Shown here piece after piece: positions 1 through 8,816 of a DNA stretch of 15,670 nt. The notes below the pieces were generated by a model. That model did no database searches. It was not told the DNA's origin and worked only from the letters and a program-made list of their open reading frames with translations. Position numbers and translations under genes: made by a program. Source of the stretch: Candidatus Dadabacteria bacterium (GTDB lineage: Bacteria > Desulfobacterota_D > UBA1144 > Nemesobacterales > CSP1-2); assembly GCA_022615255.1 (NCBI GenBank), contig JAKEHC010000009.1:1-15670 (forward strand). Reading direction: 5' to 3'. Position 1 is the first letter of the stretch. Each line of letters opens with the position of its first letter.

Positions 1-798
1 GAGGCAACCAAGCTCAAAAAAGAGACAGGGATAATCCCTGGGCTCGCCGCTTTGCTCGTGGGGAATAATCCAGCGTCTCAAATCTATGTGAGAAACAAGA
101 GAAAAGCCTGTGAAGAGGTTGGGATATATTCAGAAGAATATAGACTCCCTGAAGAAACTTCTGAAAACGATTTACTTTCACTTATTGAAAAACTGAATCA
201 AGATAAAAAAATCCATGGAATACTAGTCCAGCTTCCTCTTCCGAAAGAGATTAACGAGGCAAAGATCCTAAAAACAGTCTCTCCATCAAAGGATATTGAT
301 GGATTTCATCCCGAAAATGTGGGGCTTTTAGTCGAAGGAAATCCCAGATTTATCCCTTGTACTCCTTATGGTGTAATCAAACTGCTAGATTACTACGGCA
401 TAGAAATACAGGGTAAAGAGGCTGTTGTTGTAGGAAGGAGCAATATTGTGGGGAAACCAGTTTCCCTCCTTCTTCTCCATCGCCATGCAACAGTTACAAT
501 CTGTCACTCTCGAACAAAAAGGCTCGAGGATGTCACAAATAGGGCGGATATTTTAGTAGCGGCAATAGGACGTGCAAAACTCATTAAAGAAAACATGGTG
601 AAGGCAGGTGCAATTGTAATCGATGTAGGGATAAACCGCCTCCCAGACGGAAAGCTTGTAGGCGATGTGGATTTTGAGAACGTTCATGAGAAGGTATCGT
701 TTATTACACCGGTACCAGGGGGAGTAGGTCCAATGACAATAGCAATGCTTCTCTGGAATACACTCTCATCCGCAAAAAACTCGACCTTAGTGCCTTAA
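1..798 (+). CDS. folD: FolD, methylenetetrahydrofolate dehydrogenase/cyclohydrolase (5'-truncated)
   Basis: Bifunctional cytoplasmic enzyme of one-carbon metabolism. It oxidises 5,10-methylene-THF to methenyl-THF with NADP and then hydrolyses it to 10-formyl-THF. The reading frame is open from base 1, so the gene starts before the window; 265 codons remain, against about 285-300 for the family, so roughly 25-30 N-terminal residues are missing. The TTG at 52 lies in frame but inside the conserved core and is not the true start. Visible motifs are YVRNK (catalytic Tyr and Lys, in-window residues 29 and 33), VQLPLP, KDIDGFHPENVG (substrate Asp), GRSNIVGKPV (Rossmann nucleotide loop) and PVPGGVGPMT near the C-terminus. 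The stop is TAA at 796-798. The next gene is convergent, so any operon partner lies upstream, outside the window. Identification is secure. Confidence 0.96.
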   Translation, partial: EATKLKKETGIIPGLAALLVGNNPASQIYVRNKRKACEEVGIYSEEYRLPEETSENDLLSLIEKLNQDKKIHGILVQLPLPKEINEAKILKTVSPSKDIDGFHPENVGLLVEGNPRFIPCTPYGVIKLLDYYGIEIQGKEAVVVGRSNIVGKPVSLLLLHRHATVTICHSRTKRLEDVTNRADILVAAIGRAKLIKENMVKAGAIVIDVGINRLPDGKLVGDVDFENVHEKVSFITPVPGGVGPMTIAMLLWNTLSSAKNSTLVP

Positions 799-1050
799 TG
801 TCCTTTAGTCTAAACACGCCACTAAAAATATATCGAACCCTAATGATCAATCTCTGGCTCTCATTGCAATCTTATCAATATAGTCGTTCAAATGATAATC
901 AATCCACTTTTTATACTGTAAGCGTAATCTTCAAATAGTTTCATTTCCCTTCATATGGTTTCACTTCCCCTCACTAAAACATTCGCAATTAAGCCTAAAC
1001 TATATGGGGGATATGCCCAATACGTCCGCAATCCTTAACCTGGTAATGCT
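799..1050. other. Convergent intergenic gap between folD and the response regulator
   Basis: This 252-bp AT-rich gap separates folD (+) from the response-regulator gene (-), so it must hold the 3' ends of both transcripts. A weak dyad just after folD (TTTAGT 804-809 with ACTAAA 821-826, followed by AATATAT) might assist termination but is far from a classic GC-rich hairpin with a T-run. The only other structure seen is the short degenerate direct repeat listed separately. No ORF, RNA gene or promoter is convincing here. Confidence 0.6.
938..973. repeat. Two-copy degenerate 20-bp direct repeat
   Basis: A 16-base unit GTTTCAYTTCCCYTCA occurs at 938-953 and again at 958-973, a 20-bp period with 14 of 16 positions identical. 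There are only two copies, and the four bases between them are CTA-type AT-rich spacer (TATG). It could be the remnant of a short tandem duplication or a binding site for a dimeric protein. It lies in the convergent gap, where a promoter operator is not expected. Function unknown. Confidence 0.45.
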
Positions 1051-2535
1051 CTATCCTAGAAAGTCCGCGACAAGTTGAACCCTGCTGCTTAATCCAAGCT
1101 TTTTATATACGTTATTTAAATGAGACTTTACCGTTTTCTCGCTTATAAAAAGCCTATCAGAAATTTGCTTGTTAGAATATCCCTGGATAATAAGCTTTAC
1201 TATTTCCTCCTGCCTTTTAGTAAGGCTCGGCTTTTGTAATCCAGAGCTTCCTTTTTTTGAAGGCAAAAGTCGAGTTAAGATTTTTGTTATTATTTCGATC
1301 TCTCCCCATACCTCGTCTTTACTAACAGCGTTAACTGCCTGAATAAACTGATCTGTGTTGGACGTATCTGTTAAATATCCTCGTACACCTAAGGATATAG
1401 TATTCATAATAAAGTCTTCGTCAAATTCATGCAGTAATAAAATCAACTTTGTCATAGGACACCTATCACAGATTGAGCTTAAAATCTCCAAAATGTTTGG
1501 GTTAGGCTGGGCCGTATCAACCAGCAAAACATCTGTCTTATTTCGCTCAACGATTGGCAATACATCCTGGTAATTAGAAATCTCATCTATTATCTCTATG
1601 TATTTTTCAGACTCAAGCAACTTGCGTACCCCCTGACGAATGATAGAGGAAGGGGTTACAACTGTCATTTTAATTCTGGGCTTTTCAAAATCATTGGTTA
1701 TTCTTGACTCAAATTTTTGAGGTTTTGGCATTTCAATCTCAGCTTGTTTATAATCCGTTACGTCACGGAATACAAAAACGACGCCCCTGATTTTTCCCAA
1801 ATCATCCCTGATAGGAGCAGCACTTAAATCTAAAAGGGTTTCTCTTTCGTCCTTGGAAATTAGAATCGAATGGCTTTTTGGACTGGAAACGATGGTTTCG
1901 AGAATCGCCTTTGTTACGAGATTCTCAACTACAGCACGTGTTTCTTGTTTTAATATATGAAACACTTCTCCCAAATCTTTACCAATAGCCTCTTCCCATT
2001 TCCATCCAGTCAGTGATTCTGCAACCACATTCATATAGGTAATCGATCCTTTTGTATCGGTAAGTATTACAGCATCGCTTATGCTCTTGAGTGTTATAGC
2101 AAACCAATTTTTCTCCTCTTTTAGCTTCTTCTCTATTTCATGCTTATAAAGCGCTATCTGGATAGCAGAGTGCAATTCTTTTACATGAAATGGTTTTAGT
2201 ATATATCCAAACGGCTCTGTTATCTTGGCTCGCTGAATTGTGCTTTCATCGGCATAGGCAGTAAGATACACTACAGGAATATTAAAAAGGGTATTAATCT
2301 CTCTAGCAGCCTGAATACCGTCTATATCCCCTTTTAAAACGATGTCCATGAGGACTAAATCCGGCTGTGTTTCAGCCGCCTTCCTAATAGCTTCCTCACC
2401 TGAAGAAACAATATTAACAACGGTGTATCCCAACCTTTTCAACCTGTTTTGTATATCCTTTGCAACTATGCTTTCATCCTCAACAATCATTACTTTGGTC
2501 GTATGTTTACTCTCTGTTGCAAGTTGTTCCTCCAT
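1051..2535 (-). CDS. Hybrid response regulator: REC-PAS-degenerate REC-LuxR HTH
   Basis: 494-aa predicted transcriptional regulator of a two-component system. Residues 14-130 form a receiver with a complete active site: acidic pair Glu19/Asp20, phosphoacceptor Asp64 (LVLMD), Thr92 and Lys114 (ILKPF). Residues about 141-265 are a PAS domain ending in the typical FRDVTDYKQAE linker. Residues about 288-410 resemble a NarL/FixJ receiver but look degenerate: Asp340 is kept, while the acidic pair is replaced by Thr294-Pro295 and no Lys lies at the GYL position (GYLTDT). Residues 438-494 are a LuxR-type HTH (SEKTVKSHLNNVYKKLG). An AGGAGG site lies 11 nt before the ATG at 2535. The kinase gene ends 89 bp upstream on the same strand, so the two probably form an operon and signalling pair. 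The output promoter targets cannot be read from this window. An alternative view is a fusion of a PdtaR-like REC-PAS protein to a whole NarL-type regulator. Confidence 0.9.
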   Translation of the reverse strand: MEEQLATESKHTTKVMIVEDESIVAKDIQNRLKRLGYTVVNIVSSGEEAIRKAAETQPDLVLMDIVLKGDIDGIQAAREINTLFNIPVVYLTAYADESTIQRAKITEPFGYILKPFHVKELHSAIQIALYKHEIEKKLKEEKNWFAITLKSISDAVILTDTKGSITYMNVVAESLTGWKWEEAIGKDLGEVFHILKQETRAVVENLVTKAILETIVSSPKSHSILISKDERETLLDLSAAPIRDDLGKIRGVVFVFRDVTDYKQAEIEMPKPQKFESRITNDFEKPRIKMTVVTPSSIIRQGVRKLLESEKYIEIIDEISNYQDVLPIVERNKTDVLLVDTAQPNPNILEILSSICDRCPMTKLILLLHEFDEDFIMNTISLGVRGYLTDTSNTDQFIQAVNAVSKDEVWGEIEIITKILTRLLPSKKGSSGLQKPSLTKRQEEIVKLIIQGYSNKQISDRLFISEKTVKSHLNNVYKKLGLSSRVQLVADFLG

Positions 2536-2624
2536 AGCAGACTCATCCTCCTTTTGTATACGCTCTAACTCACAAATAATAAACTAGCATTTATCCCCGA
2601 TACTAAAAAACAACTGCATAATAC
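2536..2624. other. Kinase-regulator intergenic spacer
   Basis: This 89-bp AT-rich spacer separates the kinase stop from the regulator ATG on the minus strand. It contains the regulator's Shine-Dalgarno (AGGAGG) but no convincing terminator hairpin or well-spaced -35/-10 pair, which favours co-transcription of the two genes. Confidence 0.5.
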
Positions 2625-5600
2625 CTAATGATAGAACCTAATCTTAAAGGTAGTACCATTTCTCCTATTAAGCCTTATAACACCTCCAATTTGATTTGTT
2701 AAAGCATTTACTAATTGAAGACCTAATGATTTTGTATTTCTGAAGTTCAAATCCTTAGGGAAGCCAACCCCGTTATCGCTTACGGTCAGGGTGTATATAT
2801 GATTATTATTATCACCCTTAAGACTGATATCCGGGCGAAAATCGATGCGGATTTCGCCCCTCTTGCGTCTTCGAAACGCGTGTTTTAATGAATTTGAGAT
2901 AAGTTCATTTATTATCAAACCGCAAGGAATAGCCGTATTAACATCGAGTACTAAATCCTGCACATTTACCTTGAGCTCAATTGAATTCGGTGTTACCCCA
3001 TATGATTGAAACAAATAATTCCCCAATTTGCGTATGTATTCAGCAAAGTCAATCCTTGCCAAGTCTTTGGATTGATATAACTGTTCATGTATGCGTGCAA
3101 TCGCTCTTACGCGGTTCTGGGTTTCATGAAACAACTCAAGAGTCCTCTTGCCGTTAACATACTGAGATTGGAGGTCAAGAAGGCTAGAAATGATCTGTAA
3201 ATTATTTTTGACACGGTGGTGAATTTCTCTGAGTAATACCTCTTTCTCCTCCAACGACGCTTGTATTTGCTTCTCCGCCAGCTTGCGCTCGGTGACGTCT
3301 TCTGAGATTCCCAAAAGATAACGAGGTTTACTGTCCGAGTCCATAATTGGCAATTTCTTGGTATGCAGTATTCTTACACCCTTATTCGTTGTATGTATCG
3401 GCTCCTCAGGGATATCCTCGAGTTTGCCTCCCTCCAGCACCTCACGGTCTTTAAATGTGAAGAAATCCGCTTCCTCTTTCGGGAAAAAATCATAGTCGGT
3501 TCTCCCGATTAGATTATCTCTTGAATAGCCAAGTAGTTCCTCACCCGCCCTGTTGAAGCTTACGAACCTTAGGTCCTTTGCGTCTTTGACAAATATCATG
3601 TCAGGAATGTTCTCAACGAGGGAGTCGAGAAATGACTGGGTCTGTCGTATTTCCTCCTCCGCCCTCTTTCGCTCGGCAATCTCTCTTCTGAGCTCCTCAT
3701 TCATGTCAGATAATTCCTGTGTTCTTTCCCATACACGTTGTTCCAGTTCTGCTTTAGCATTTCTCAGAGCCTTTGCTTGCTTTGCGTTGTTAATAGCTAT
3801 CTCTATTTGTTGAGCAACTATCTCTAACAGCTTTAACTCATCTTCGTCAAAGGCGCTCTTTTTCAAAGAATTTATGTTTATACTCCCGACAGTCTCGCCT
3901 TCAAATCGTATAGGCATAGCCGCATAGCTCTTCGTTCCCACTTCCCTCCCTGCTGAGCCGATAAATGTGTCTTGATCAACGTCCGGGCAATACAGAGGCT
4001 TTCCCTCGATTACCGTTTTCCAAGTGAAACCTTTGGGATAGGGGATTCTTCCTACCTTTTTAATAAACGTTTCAGAATAGCCTCTGTAAGACTTAATAAC
4101 TGCTTCTCGACCTTCTACAAAATAGATTGAAACATTATCAGCACCGTCTATATTTTTACTCATAGCTTCAACTGCATTTTCAAGGACATCTTCTAGATTA
4201 ATAGACTGATGGACGCTTCTTGTTACAGTACTGATGATCGTCTCGTAACGATTTTTCTTGGATAGGTGGTTAAGGCTTTCTTTAAGCGCCAACTCAGCCT
4301 GTTTGCGTTCCGTTATGTCTTCTACTACGGCCATGCCACCGATAATGTTACCGCTCACGTCAGAGAGGGGAGAGAGTCGAATTGACACCCACAAATTAGC
4401 TTCAACATTCGTTGCTCTGTAATAACCTTCGTATACAGCGGAATGACCCTCGAATACCCTTTCCATCAAGGGTGAAACACATTGGTCTTTTAGTCTTCGT
4501 ACATCTACTCCTATGATCTTGTCATAGGAGGATTTTAGAATTTGAACAAAGCGTTCGTTGCAATGGGTAATCTTGAAATCTCTGTCAAAGATGTATACCC
4601 CAACAGGTGACTGATCAAAAAGAGTGCGGTAGCGCTCTTCTGATTGTCGTAGGGACTCCGCCCGTTTTGCGTTATTTATCGCAATCTCAATTTGTTGTGC
4701 TACAATCTCTAAAAGCCTTAAATCCTCTTCCTCAAAGGCATCACTCTTGAACGAATGAATATTAATACAACCTACAGTCTTGCCTTCAAAGTTAATTGGC
4801 ATGGATAGATAGCTTTTAGTCCCTACCTCTCTCCCAGCCGGACCAATAACCGTATCCTGGTCTACATCCGGACAATATCTTGGCTTGCCATCTATGATTA
4901 CCTTCCAGGTAAACCCCTTCGGATATGGGATCCTTCTTATCCGCTCAACAAACCAATCAGGATGCCCCCTATAAGCCTTCAGAACCGCCTCATCCCCTTC
5001 TACAAAGAAAATCGAAATGTGTTCCGCTCCTTCAATGTTTATACTCATTGCATCAACAGCGTTTTCCAAGACATCCTGAAGATTGATTGACTGATGCACA
5101 CTACGGGTCACAGCACTTATGATTGTCTCGTACCTGCTCTTTTTGGATAAGTGGGCAAGGTTTTCCCTAAGTGCTCCCTCTGCCCTCTTGCGGTCCGTTA
5201 TATCAATATCCATACAAATGAAATTTTTCCCCCCACCTTTAGCGGATATGGGGAATATTGTGGATAAAGCAACACCTTCAATCCCTTCTCCGTTTATGAA
5301 TTTCCACTCACTTGGCCCATAGGGCTTATTTGTTTCGTTTACGAGCTTAAGAATTGAATTGAATCTATCGGAGGAACCCTCATCAAGGATTAACTGGTCA
5401 AGGGTTTTGCCCAATGCTTCCTCCTCTTTCAAAGCAAATATATCCTCTGAAGCTTTATTCCAATATAAAACCCTTCCTTCTGAATCATAACCTTGTATAG
5501 CCACATTTGGTGTATTGTTAAATATAGCACTTAATCTTTCTTCACTTTCTCGAAGTGCCTCTTCTGCCCTCTTGCGGTCTGTTATGTCACGTGCGATACC

Positions 5601-8600
5601 CAATACTCCGATAACCTCTCCGTCTTTAATCTGTGGCGTGCCTACAGCCTCAATAACCAGATATTCACCTGATTTAGATAAAACACGAAGCTCAAATTGA
5701 GATATTGTCTCTCCATTTATAACCTGCTGATACTTTTCCATAACTCTTGGCAGGTCATCAGGGTGTACAAAAAACATAAACGGCTGACCAATAACCTCAC
5801 TGTGTAACCAACCTGTTATCTTTTCCGACGCGCGGTTTAGTGAAGTTACCTCCCCCTCAGGGGAAACGCTAAAAATGATTTCAGGAGCAGTTTCAATAAG
5901 ACTACGATAACGCTCCTCGCTCTCCCTGAGTGTCTCAGCCTGCTTCGCATTGTTAATAGCTATCTCTATTTGCTGTGCTATGACTCCCAGTAAACTCAAC
6001 TCTTCTTCATTAAAAGCATTTTTCTTTGAAAAAGAATTTACACCTATAGCCCCTACTGTCTTGCCTTCGTTGTAAATTGGCATAGACACATAGCTTTTTG
6101 TTCCCCCTTCCCTTCCAGCCAAGCCAATAACCGTATCCTGGTCTACGTCTGGGCAATATCTGGGTTTCCCCTCTATGATTGTCTTCCAGATAAACCCTTT
6201 TGGATATGGTATTTTTTTTAATTTTTCAATAAACTGAATATGTTGCCCTGCATAAGCTCTTAAAACCGCCTCCTCACCTTCGACTAGGTAAATCCCAACA
6301 TTGTCTACGCCATCAATATTTTTACTCATTGCTTCAACGGCGTTTTCCAGCACATCTTGAAGATTGATTGATTGATGAACACTCCTGGTAACAGTGCTAA
6401 TGATAGTTTCGTAACGATTCTTTTTGGATAACTCTTTATATAGCTTTGCCTTTGCTATGGCTATAGCAATCTGATCCCCAAGAGCAGAAAGCAAATTTAC
6501 CTCCCTTTCATCAAACTTACGCTCTTTATAACTTAAAAACCAAATAACACCTATTACCTTTTCCTCTAGAAGTATAGGGATGCCCAAAACAGCGTGGTGC
6601 CCTAGGTCTCTACCAGCAGGCCCTACATCTGGGTCTTTTTGAATATCTTCAACATTCAGCATCATGCCCGTATTAATCACCTTCCATGTTACTCCCTTAG
6701 GATATGGTATCCTTCCTGCCCTTTTTATGTAATCCTCAGAAACATTTCTAGAGGCTTGGAGAACAGCTTCCTTTTTATCCTCATCCACCAAATAAATCAT
6801 TGCCATATCCACATTTTCCATACCAATAATCTTATCTAAGGCAACGTTATAAATTTCCTCTAGGTCAAGGTGTTGATGTACTAATTGAGTAATAATATTT
6901 AATATTTCTAGGTCCTTATTTCTCTCATCTAAGTCTTTATAGAGAACACTAAGTTTATCCGCCTGACTTTTTGTTTCTTCATAGAGCCTTGAGTTTTCTA
7001 TTGCGATTGTAGCATGATTTGCAAGGGAGGTAAGTAGATCTATTTTATCCTTATCAAATGCATATGGTTCTGCCGAATAGGTAAGTAATAGCCCTTTTAT
7101 CTCCTGCTTAAGAACGAGTGGCACGATAGCCACTGATATTATTCCTCTTTTAATAAGCTCCGTTCGCCATATTTTTGGTGCGTCAATCCTTAAGTCATTT
7201 GCGACTATTGGGGCTTTAGTGCGAAGGCATTCCCCACCCCTTCCGGTTCCCCACATATTTTCAGGGTCAGGGCTAATCTGAATTACATCCCTCAAACCCT
7301 CGTCATCACCACCGGCTACAGCCTTAGGAACACAGTAATCACCCTCGGGGAGTGCTATAATTGAGAATCTCGAACCCATAAGACGGTTAGCATTTTCCAC
7401 AACCTCCTGAAGAACGCTCCTGTAATCCAGTTTTGAAGTAATAGCCTGAGATACCAACTGTAAAGCTTCTATCCTTTTTCTTTGATTAAATTCTCTTTCG
7501 TATAGTCTTGCCTTGGCTATGGCAGTTGCTATTTGATTCCCAATAGATACAAGCAGTGCTTCCTCACGCCTGTCAAATAAGTATTCCCTGTAGCTAAGAA
7601 GCCATATTACTCCGATGGTTTTTCTCTCGAGGCTTATAGGGATTCCCAGCATGCTCCGAAATCCGAGGTCCCGCCCTGCGGGTCCGACATCAGGGTCTTC
7701 CCTAGCGTTTTTAACATTCACTATATTTCCCGTGTTTATGACCTTCCAGGTTACACCCTTTGGGTATGGGATTCGCCCAGCCCTTTTGATAAAATCATCA
7801 GGGAAATTTCTATGGTCCTGCATAAATGCTTCATTCTTTGCTTCATCAACCAAATAAATACAGGCTAGGTCAACGTTATCAAGTTCTATAACTTTATCCA
7901 ATGCAATGTTGTAGATCTCTTTGAGATTAAGGGACTGATGTACTGCTTGAGTAATAATGTTTAGTATTTCCAAGTCCCTATTTCTTCTATTTAGTTCTTC
8001 CTCCGCCTGCTTGCGCTCGATGATCTCACCCAGTAACGCTTCGTTAGCTTTTGCCAACTCCGAAGTCCGTTCCTCAACACGCCTTTCTAACTCAGCGTGA
8101 GCCTTTTGGAGTGCCTCCTCGGCGCACTTCCGCCGCCTAGCCTCTAAAGCCAGAGAAACCATATCTGCAATGGAAGCCGCAAAATCCTGTTCCTCTGCCA
8201 GCCATTCTCTCATCTGTCCTCTATGCTCGTGGCACACAACCCCAACAACTCCTCCACCTATCCGAATCGGAACATCCATCATTGAAGTGATTCCGTATGG
8301 CTCTAAATATCCCTCCGTAAATTCATTAGTACGGGAGTCTGTGCAAGCATCATTCGCCGCCAGAGTACGGCTTTCTTCTAATGCCTGAAAATATCTTGGG
8401 TATCGCTTTGCCTCAAGCCTCAATCCTTTTTCGTGAAAATTTTCGCTCATTTTGTACAGGTCTTCGCAGATTATCTCAGAGTGGTCTTCATTAAAAAACC
8501 AAACACTCACCCGCTCAACGCCTAATGTTTTTGAATCCACCTCGGTTATTCTCTTGAGTGCTAAATCAAGGTTGGTGTTATCTATCTTCGCTAACTCAAG

Positions 8601-8816
8601 AAGTGCTGATTGATGGTAAATTATTTGCTCATTTCTTTTTCTGAGCTCGTCGTCTAAGTGCTTTCGATCTTTTATACCTTCGAAAATATAAAGACGCCCG
8701 GAGTAGCGACTATGACTGTCACTGATTTCTGAGGAAACGCCTCGTTCAGCAGTTCTATCGTTCACATCGTTATTTTCTTTTGTGGTTTGATTCTGGGCTA
8801 TATATTCATCATCCAT
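2625..8816 (-). CDS. Giant soluble multi-GAF/PAS sensor histidine kinase (HisKA_2 type)
   Basis: 2063-aa cytoplasmic sensor kinase. Approximate domain order: GAF1 72-225; coiled coil 228-278; GAF2 281-440; GAF3 446-610; GAF4 631-793; GAF5 796-959; PAS1 961-1086; PAS2 1090-1210; GAF6 1223-1383; PAS3 1390-1506; GAF7 1520-1680; coiled coil 1680-1722; PAS4 1726-1846; then the transmitter. The HisKA_2 motif REIHHRVKNN gives phosphoacceptor His1866/His1867. The HATPase domain shows the N box (LIINELISNSLKHAF, near 1970), the G1 box (SDNGVGFP, near 2013) and a GLQLV G2-like segment. No signal peptide or membrane helix is visible, so ligands are probably cytosolic or membrane-permeant. PAS and GAF units are joined by the usual DITDRKRAEEAL-type helices. 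The start is supported by GGAGGT five nt before the ATG. Residues about 43-60 resemble the tail of a PAS domain, hinting at a lost N-terminal domain. The regulator gene follows after 89 bp. Ligands cannot be predicted. Confidence 0.93.
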   Translation of the reverse strand: MDDEYIAQNQTTKENNDVNDRTAERGVSSEISDSHSRYSGRLYIFEGIKDRKHLDDELRKRNEQIIYHQSALLELAKIDNTNLDLALKRITEVDSKTLGVERVSVWFFNEDHSEIICEDLYKMSENFHEKGLRLEAKRYPRYFQALEESRTLAANDACTDSRTNEFTEGYLEPYGITSMMDVPIRIGGGVVGVVCHEHRGQMREWLAEEQDFAASIADMVSLALEARRRKCAEEALQKAHAELERRVEERTSELAKANEALLGEIIERKQAEEELNRRNRDLEILNIITQAVHQSLNLKEIYNIALDKVIELDNVDLACIYLVDEAKNEAFMQDHRNFPDDFIKRAGRIPYPKGVTWKVINTGNIVNVKNAREDPDVGPAGRDLGFRSMLGIPISLERKTIGVIWLLSYREYLFDRREEALLVSIGNQIATAIAKARLYEREFNQRKRIEALQLVSQAITSKLDYRSVLQEVVENANRLMGSRFSIIALPEGDYCVPKAVAGGDDEGLRDVIQISPDPENMWGTGRGGECLRTKAPIVANDLRIDAPKIWRTELIKRGIISVAIVPLVLKQEIKGLLLTYSAEPYAFDKDKIDLLTSLANHATIAIENSRLYEETKSQADKLSVLYKDLDERNKDLEILNIITQLVHQHLDLEEIYNVALDKIIGMENVDMAMIYLVDEDKKEAVLQASRNVSEDYIKRAGRIPYPKGVTWKVINTGMMLNVEDIQKDPDVGPAGRDLGHHAVLGIPILLEEKVIGVIWFLSYKERKFDEREVNLLSALGDQIAIAIAKAKLYKELSKKNRYETIISTVTRSVHQSINLQDVLENAVEAMSKNIDGVDNVGIYLVEGEEAVLRAYAGQHIQFIEKLKKIPYPKGFIWKTIIEGKPRYCPDVDQDTVIGLAGREGGTKSYVSMPIYNEGKTVGAIGVNSFSKKNAFNEEELSLLGVIAQQIEIAINNAKQAETLRESEERYRSLIETAPEIIFSVSPEGEVTSLNRASEKITGWLHSEVIGQPFMFFVHPDDLPRVMEKYQQVINGETISQFELRVLSKSGEYLVIEAVGTPQIKDGEVIGVLGIARDITDRKRAEEALRESEERLSAIFNNTPNVAIQGYDSEGRVLYWNKASEDIFALKEEEALGKTLDQLILDEGSSDRFNSILKLVNETNKPYGPSEWKFINGEGIEGVALSTIFPISAKGGGKNFICMDIDITDRKRAEGALRENLAHLSKKSRYETIISAVTRSVHQSINLQDVLENAVDAMSINIEGAEHISIFFVEGDEAVLKAYRGHPDWFVERIRRIPYPKGFTWKVIIDGKPRYCPDVDQDTVIGPAGREVGTKSYLSMPINFEGKTVGCINIHSFKSDAFEEEDLRLLEIVAQQIEIAINNAKRAESLRQSEERYRTLFDQSPVGVYIFDRDFKITHCNERFVQILKSSYDKIIGVDVRRLKDQCVSPLMERVFEGHSAVYEGYYRATNVEANLWVSIRLSPLSDVSGNIIGGMAVVEDITERKQAELALKESLNHLSKKNRYETIISTVTRSVHQSINLEDVLENAVEAMSKNIDGADNVSIYFVEGREAVIKSYRGYSETFIKKVGRIPYPKGFTWKTVIEGKPLYCPDVDQDTFIGSAGREVGTKSYAAMPIRFEGETVGSININSLKKSAFDEDELKLLEIVAQQIEIAINNAKQAKALRNAKAELEQRVWERTQELSDMNEELRREIAERKRAEEEIRQTQSFLDSLVENIPDMIFVKDAKDLRFVSFNRAGEELLGYSRDNLIGRTDYDFFPKEEADFFTFKDREVLEGGKLEDIPEEPIHTTNKGVRILHTKKLPIMDSDSKPRYLLGISEDVTERKLAEKQIQASLEEKEVLLREIHHRVKNNLQIISSLLDLQSQYVNGKRTLELFHETQNRVRAIARIHEQLYQSKDLARIDFAEYIRKLGNYLFQSYGVTPNSIELKVNVQDLVLDVNTAIPCGLIINELISNSLKHAFRRRKRGEIRIDFRPDISLKGDNNNHIYTLTVSDNGVGFPKDLNFRNTKSLGLQLVNALTNQIGGVIRLNRRNGTTFKIRFYH
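3780..6430 (-). repeat. Three diverged copies of a GAF-coding module inside the kinase (type B)
   Basis: Copies lie at about 3780-4265 (GAF7), 4670-5150 (GAF6) and 5940-6430 (GAF5). The proteins share RYETIIS.VTRSVHQSIN, IPYPKGF.WK, GKP.YCPDVDQDT, AGRE.GTKSY and IVAQQIEIAINNAK-like segments, and the nucleotide sequences are still recognisably alike. Anchor cysteines are at residues 888, 1315 and 1610, giving unit lengths of 427 (GAF plus two PAS) and 295 residues (GAF plus one PAS). The pattern indicates internal duplication of GAF-PAS blocks. Confidence 0.85.
6440..7975 (-). repeat. Two diverged copies of a second GAF-coding module (type A)
   Basis: GAF4 (about 6440-6925) and GAF2 (about 7500-7975) share EILNIITQ.VHQ, RAGRIPYPKGVTWKVINTG, DPDVGPAGRDLG, LGIPI and IGVIW..SY, and sit 354 residues apart with the unrelated GAF3 between them. 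They resemble the type B modules in the IPYPKG and AGR motifs but lack the YCPDVDQDT cysteine. They likely arose from an older duplication than the type B set. Confidence 0.8.

Noticed and set aside
938..973. CRISPR-like direct repeat
   Set aside because: There are only two imperfect copies with a 4-bp gap, no spacers and no cas genes.
3780..7975. Bilin-binding phytochrome or cyanobacteriochrome GAF domains
   Set aside because: The conserved cysteine is in YCPDVDQDT, not in the Cys-His or DXCF motifs of bilin-binding GAFs, and type A GAFs lack it.
2342..8388. Plus-strand open frames antisense to the kinase and regulator
   Set aside because: Translations are Ser/Leu-rich shadows of GAF/PAS coding; similar shadows recur at each repeat copy, as expected from duplication of the sense gene.
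2625..8816. Frameshifted or chimeric assembly of the 6.2-kb kinase gene
   Set aside because: A single uninterrupted reading frame with regular domain boundaries, a good start site and an intact transmitter argues for a genuine gene; repeat number alone remains to be confirmed.
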